NCBI GenBank assembly: GCA_050250135.1
Contig: JBFWPF010000002.1
Span: forward strand, 1 to 64,000
Reading direction: 5' to 3'
Length of the DNA: 64,000 nucleotides
Source of the DNA: JBFWPF01 sp050250135
GTDB lineage: Bacteria > Chlamydiota > Chlamydiia > Chlamydiales > JAFEGQ01
Shown here piece by piece: positions 61,501 to 64,000 of the stretch (position 1 is its first letter; each line of letters starts with the position of its first letter). The position numbers and the translations under genes are program-made. Under the pieces are notes generated by a model. That model searched no databases and was not told the origin of the DNA. It worked only from the letters and a program-made list of their open reading frames with translations.

Positions 61501-62217
61501 CATTGTGAGCTCTCGGCCGATCAGCGCTCTCTCTACCAGAGCCTCCTCTCAAGCGCAGGGGAGCGGCTGATCGAGGAGCTGCAAGATGAGGGAAGACCCA
61601 TCTCTTACCTCCACGTGTTTGCCCTCCTCACCCACCTCAAGCAGATCTGCGATCACCCTGCGGTTCACCACGATGATCCCTCCCGCTACAAAGAGTACGA
61701 GTCGGGAAAGTGGTCCCTTTTTGTCGAGCTTTTGAATCAGGCGCGGGAGAGCCAGCAGAAGGTGGTCGTCTTCTCTCAGTACCTCACGATGCTCGACATC
61801 ATCGAGCTCTACTTGAAGGACAATGGGATCGGCTATGCCGGGATTCGGGGGCAGACGGTGAGGCGGGACCGGGAGCTGAAGCGCTTTGCTGAGGATCCCC
61901 ACTGTGAGGTCTTTGTCGGCTCCCTTCAGGCCTCTGGCGTGGGGATCGACCTCACCTCAGCTTCGGTAGTCATCCACTACGACCGGTGGTGGAATGCGGC
62001 GCGGGAAAACCAGGCGACCGACCGGGTCCACCGGATAGGGCAGACTCGCGGCGTGCAGGTCTTTAAGCTGATCACCAAGTCGACTATTGAGGAGCGGATC
62101 GACGAGCTGATCGCCAAGAAGGGGACCCTGATGGAGGAGATCATCGGCGCCGACGAGCAGGCTCAGCTAAAGACCCTCACCCGCGACGAGCTCATCACCC
62201 TCCTTACCCTTTCGTGA
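58573..62217 (+). CDS. SWIM-domain SNF2/SWI2 helicase
   Basis: The ATG at 58573, after GGTAGAGGG, gives 1214 aa; the frame is open further back into ald, but this extension is spurious. A SWIM zinc finger lies at about 54-80 (GDCFCSCETADREGSCPHLA). Repeats of a strand-rich module with GDWIYVAGQGFF and GDWVFTEGEGF fill the middle. The SNF2 core starts near residue 755: PYQQTGVEWLW, Walker A CDDMGLGKTHQA, motif II LFDEIQ, LTGTPIENS. The C-terminal lobe contains FSQYLTMLDIIE and ATDRVHRIGQTR. Chlamydia encodes similar proteins. It probably remodels DNA-protein complexes. The end overlaps the convergent gene by 51 bases. Confidence 0.92.
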   Translation: MGSKEEWIREFGEIAAQLEVGDVEFSGSTYQVQVLEGEEEYWPFLQFDGSGEVGDCFCSCETADREGSCPHLAAALLCIYGEHAEPLHLRFRESLWNTLCRIFSDQQGPEPSGLFHEEARFGIRTPSGKVPFWVEGKEAETVRQLEAITVKRVRETEENSIKFSGLSFEELALWREGRPSEALRYELSFWSNLAKWLFLLQEQGEPYTIAFEANGEGIPSGLTVEFERLQAHFYLSRANLPQVIPALGTVEGPLKVHRFQEEAIRTIRYEPQTGCLYVEAKGEAKEGPEPEEAVAIGEWLLVPGEGFYSQEQHALLSRKRIPPEALSDLLDLHHKAIGKHLAVGKEPLPLHYHLSFDPQWNLHIVAYLFEVGDFQGGGARYLGNWAYLEGDGFYRLENRLFDEAVTVVPEEGVSPFIHRHRIWLGTQSGFSPHLKSIESQLTYRVDGEGLTFVSRPGSLAQEVGNHDFGDWIYVAGQGFFAKGAMRGSSRLRAGQRIPPEELPFFLRTYREDLELIEGFFTPVCPVVRGVVTLKVAGRDRVEVGCDYPLYPEYRGKGVTLFGDWVFTEGEGFCKIPDDRLPPEPFRRERVLQGEELALFLEYELPGLLPMIEELDPRLRRPADLRLSASDTDEPFGEGLIQLSFDYVSSFGSVRAADLYRAVGQGRPFMMSSAGLLDLRSPRFNWLRSLPSSRVAQRSGILTLSTLELVRLSATERLETERGSRVGELIERILTLTPPSPPNLEGLRSTLRPYQQTGVEWLWFLYTTGLSGLLCDDMGLGKTHQAMALLSAILNGEEERPLFLVVCPTSVIYHWEEKLAAFLPELQVSTYYGPGRSLPKLEQTDLILTTYGIVRQDREKLSRLSFTATLFDEIQVAKNPGSQTHKSLALLHSRMKLGLTGTPIENSLTELKALFDLVLPTYFPTEAGFREHFLLPIEREGDPEAKGRLKQLVRPFILRRKKQEVLTELPEKTEEKAHCELSADQRSLYQSLLSSAGERLIEELQDEGRPISYLHVFALLTHLKQICDHPAVHHDDPSRYKEYESGKWSLFVELLNQARESQQKVVVFSQYLTMLDIIELYLKDNGIGYAGIRGQTVRRDRELKRFAEDPHCEVFVGSLQASGVGIDLTSASVVIHYDRWWNAARENQATDRVHRIGQTRGVQVFKLITKSTIEERIDELIAKKGTLMEEIIGADEQAQLKTLTRDELITLLTLS

Positions 62218-63540
62218 ATCCCGGTAGTAGAAGGTTGCCAGGTCGTCGGGATCAGCTCCGAGCTTGTAGAGGGTGACGAGGGTGATGTTGGTCGCCCCAG
62301 AGCGGATCCACCCCTTCGCAAAGATGCGGCGGGGCGAGGTCACCGCCGGTTCATCCAGAAGGGTGTAGCGACCCGTTTTTTTCAGCCGGGTAAACCACTC
62401 GACATCCTCCATCAACCGCATCTCTTGGAAGGGCCCCACCTCGTCTAGGGCACCCCTCTTGATAAAGTAGGCCTGATCCCCGTAAGGGAGCTTGAAGAGG
62501 CGATTTCGCAGGCGCACTCCCCCTTCGATCACACGGCACCGCCAATCCCCATCGGCAAGGGCGTAGCCGTAGGCCCCGCCCAAACAGGTGGGCTCTTCGA
62601 GCGCCGCTAGCATCGCCGTGTAGCCTGCTTGATCAATCTGAGTGTCGGCGTGGAGAAAGAGGAGGACCTGACCATGGGCCTCCTCAATGCCTGCATTCAG
62701 CTGGGCACCCCTGTTGCGGGGGGCATAAAGGGGGATGAGCCCCGCTTCAGAGATCCGCTCAAGGGTGTGGTCTTGACTGCCGCCGTCGACAAAGAGGATC
62801 TCGGGGTGTGGCTTTAGCTCGCTCAGAGAGGAGGTGAGGGGGAGGATATTCTCCTCTTCGTTGAGGGTAGGGATGATGACCGTCACCCGTTGAAGCGAGG
62901 AGAGAAAGTCGAGCATCCGCTGCCTAGCCGGCGTGGTAGGGGTAAGATCCCGCTCAAGGCGCCACAGGTCTTCCACCGTGTCGATGTCGTACCAGTAGTG
63001 CCCCACACCATTGCTCAGACCCGCTTTGAGGAGCACCTCTCGCGTATCTTCGAAGGAGAATTGAGTGCTCCACCGGATCTTCTTGAGGTCGGGAAGGGGC
63101 TGGCGACTTCCGATCAGGTAGAAGCCCCCATCGTCAGCGGGGCCAAGGGTGGTATCAAAGTCGGGAGCGCTCTTGATATGGGTGATGGGAAGCGAGGGGG
63201 CATCGCTGCCGATCAGGAGGACCTGATCGTGCTCTTCCAGCAGGGTATTGATCGTCGCTTGGATCCGGTCCCCAAGATTGGGGCTGTCGAGTTGGGGAAG
63301 GATCCGAAAGTGGGGCCACCGCCTTCTGGCCCACTCCTCATCGCTCTCATTTGCTGGTGCGATCACGATTGTGAATGCTTCGCTCAGCTCATGGAGGTCC
63401 TCGGTGAGGATATCCAGGGCGTGGTCGTAGAAGGACTCGGCCGCTTCGCGGGAGGTCCCCTTAGCGAGGCGGGTTTTAACGGGCCGACTTTCCCGATTGG
63501 AGACGTAGACCGCGAGGGCGTCTCCCCACAGCGAGCTCAC
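62167..63540 (-). CDS. Fused DUF2064 transferase and family 2 glycosyltransferase
   Basis: Residues 1 to about 205 resemble the DUF2064/TIGR04282 nucleotidyltransferase-like family (RPVKTRLAKGTS, LLIGSDAPSLP, LGPADDGGFYLIG). Residues from about 213 form a GT-A glycosyltransferase of the TIGR04283 type (VTVIIPTLNEEENI, ILFVDGGSQDHT, RGAQLNAGIEEAHGQVLLFL then HADTQ, MEDVEWFTR). The two are usually separate neighbours and have been linked to arsenosugar-type pathways. Here they are one chain. The start is GTG at 63540, inside the end of der (65-base overlap). Substrate unknown. Confidence 0.85.
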   Translation of the reverse strand: MSSLWGDALAVYVSNRESRPVKTRLAKGTSREAAESFYDHALDILTEDLHELSEAFTIVIAPANESDEEWARRRWPHFRILPQLDSPNLGDRIQATINTLLEEHDQVLLIGSDAPSLPITHIKSAPDFDTTLGPADDGGFYLIGSRQPLPDLKKIRWSTQFSFEDTREVLLKAGLSNGVGHYWYDIDTVEDLWRLERDLTPTTPARQRMLDFLSSLQRVTVIIPTLNEEENILPLTSSLSELKPHPEILFVDGGSQDHTLERISEAGLIPLYAPRNRGAQLNAGIEEAHGQVLLFLHADTQIDQAGYTAMLAALEEPTCLGGAYGYALADGDWRCRVIEGGVRLRNRLFKLPYGDQAYFIKRGALDEVGPFQEMRLMEDVEWFTRLKKTGRYTLLDEPAVTSPRRIFAKGWIRSGATNITLVTLYKLGADPDDLATFYYRDSRKGKEGDELVAGEGL

Positions 63541-64000
63541 TAGAAGCAGGAGGAGGAGTACGCTCTTCAGTCGACTTCCCTTTTAGGTCGAAGATAACGG
63601 GATTACCGGTGAAGGTAAAGGCCTTTCGGAGGCAGCGGAGGAGGTAGCGGCGGTAGCTTTCGGCCATCAGATCGGCATGGTTCACAAAGCAGAGGAAGCG
63701 GGGAGGGGAGGTCCCAACCTGAGTCGTGTAGTAGATGCGGAGCCGCTTCCCGCGGATCATCGGCGGGTGGATCTCCTGCATCGCCTCTTCGACAAAGCGG
63801 TTTAGCTGCGCCGTGGAGATCCGCTTTTTGGCCTCTCCAGCCACGATCTGGATTTGGGGGAGGAGCTCATCGAGCTTCCGCCCCGTTTTAGCCGAGATGA
63901 AGAGGAGGGGGCAGTGATTGAGAAAGGGGCTCTCCATCCGGACCGCCTGCGCGGCGTGCTCCATCCGGGTCCCCTTGATCAGGTCCCACTTGTTGAAGAG
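63476..64000 (-). CDS. der: GTPase Der/EngA, C-terminal part (runs off the window)
   Basis: The frame enters from the right edge and ends at 63476. LFNKWDLIKGTR holds the NKxD G4 motif of the second GTPase domain. PLLFISAKTGRKLDELL is the G5 region, and the KH-like domain follows (KRISTAQLNRFVEEAMQ, RLRIYYTTQVGTSPPRFLCF). The usual short basic end after NPVIFDLKGKS is replaced by a Pro/Arg-rich extension that overlaps the next gene. Der is a ribosome-assembly GTPase. Confidence 0.92.
   Translation of the reverse strand, partial: LFNKWDLIKGTRMEHAAQAVRMESPFLNHCPLLFISAKTGRKLDELLPQIQIVAGEAKKRISTAQLNRFVEEAMQEIHPPMIRGKRLRIYYTTQVGTSPPRFLCFVNHADLMAESYRRYLLRCLRKAFTFTGNPVIFDLKGKSTEERTPPPASSELAVGRRPRGLRLQSGKSAR

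Noticed and set aside
1..64000. CRISPR array, prophage or rRNA operon
   Set aside because: No regularly spaced direct repeats, phage structural genes or rRNA signatures were found on reading.

Overview
The window comes from a member of the Chlamydiota outside the classical Chlamydiaceae. Two blocks of chlamydial gene order show this. One is tsp-gltX-euo-recJ-secDF-(insertion)-uppS-cdsA-cmk-plsC, matching the CT441 to CT453 order of Chlamydia trachomatis. The other is zntA-(CT728-like)-serS, matching CT727 to CT729. The chlamydia-specific regulator Euo and the single-chain SecDF agree with this. By eye the DNA is GC-rich (clearly above 50%), which is unusual for chlamydiae. Genes are packed tightly: operon partners share ATGA, TAATG or TGATG junctions, and nearly all convergent gene pairs overlap at their 3' ends.

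Layout. 1-2.8 kb: gene fragment, small ORF, a 170-bp palindrome, a diflavin-reductase-type FAD/NADP module and a USP-type deubiquitinase-like protein. 2.85-7.2 kb: gltX, tsp and euo. 7.2-10.2 kb: four tandem, translationally coupled genes for related proteins with a C-terminal membrane anchor ending in an LWK/LWR motif; the third is frameshifted. 10.3-13.6 kb: a glucose-dehydrogenase-like enzyme and a large membrane protein. 13.6-25.4 kb: housekeeping block (recJ, secDF, NSS transporter, uppS-cdsA-cmk-plsC, tRNA-Leu, trxA). 25.4-28.8 kb: lpxI, an F-box protein with a C-terminal membrane anchor, and a 560-aa membrane protein. 28.8-37 kb: a glutamate-type symporter fused to a solute-binding domain, an aldehyde dehydrogenase, an AbiE toxin-antitoxin pair and a large NAD-glutamate dehydrogenase, together suggesting import and oxidation of host glutamate. 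37-39.5 kb: a tail-anchored beta-propeller-like protein and a membrane protein with an SH2 domain and a possible F-box. 39.5-47.2 kb: zntA, a VIT/CCC1-like protein, serS and an AsmA/TamB-like giant. 47.2-53.4 kb: two inverse autotransporters with cysteine clusters and beta-helix passengers. 53.5-64 kb: smc, a GxxExxY protein beside a 168-bp palindrome, a short alanine dehydrogenase, a SWIM-SNF2 helicase, a fused nucleotidyltransferase/glycosyltransferase and the C-terminal part of der.

The most novel content is a set of eukaryote-like proteins: a USP-like protease, one clear F-box protein, and an SH2 protein with an F-box-like segment. All look like candidate effectors acting on host ubiquitin or phosphotyrosine signalling. 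Three unrelated large palindromes, each sitting on the 3' end of a gene, are the second notable feature.
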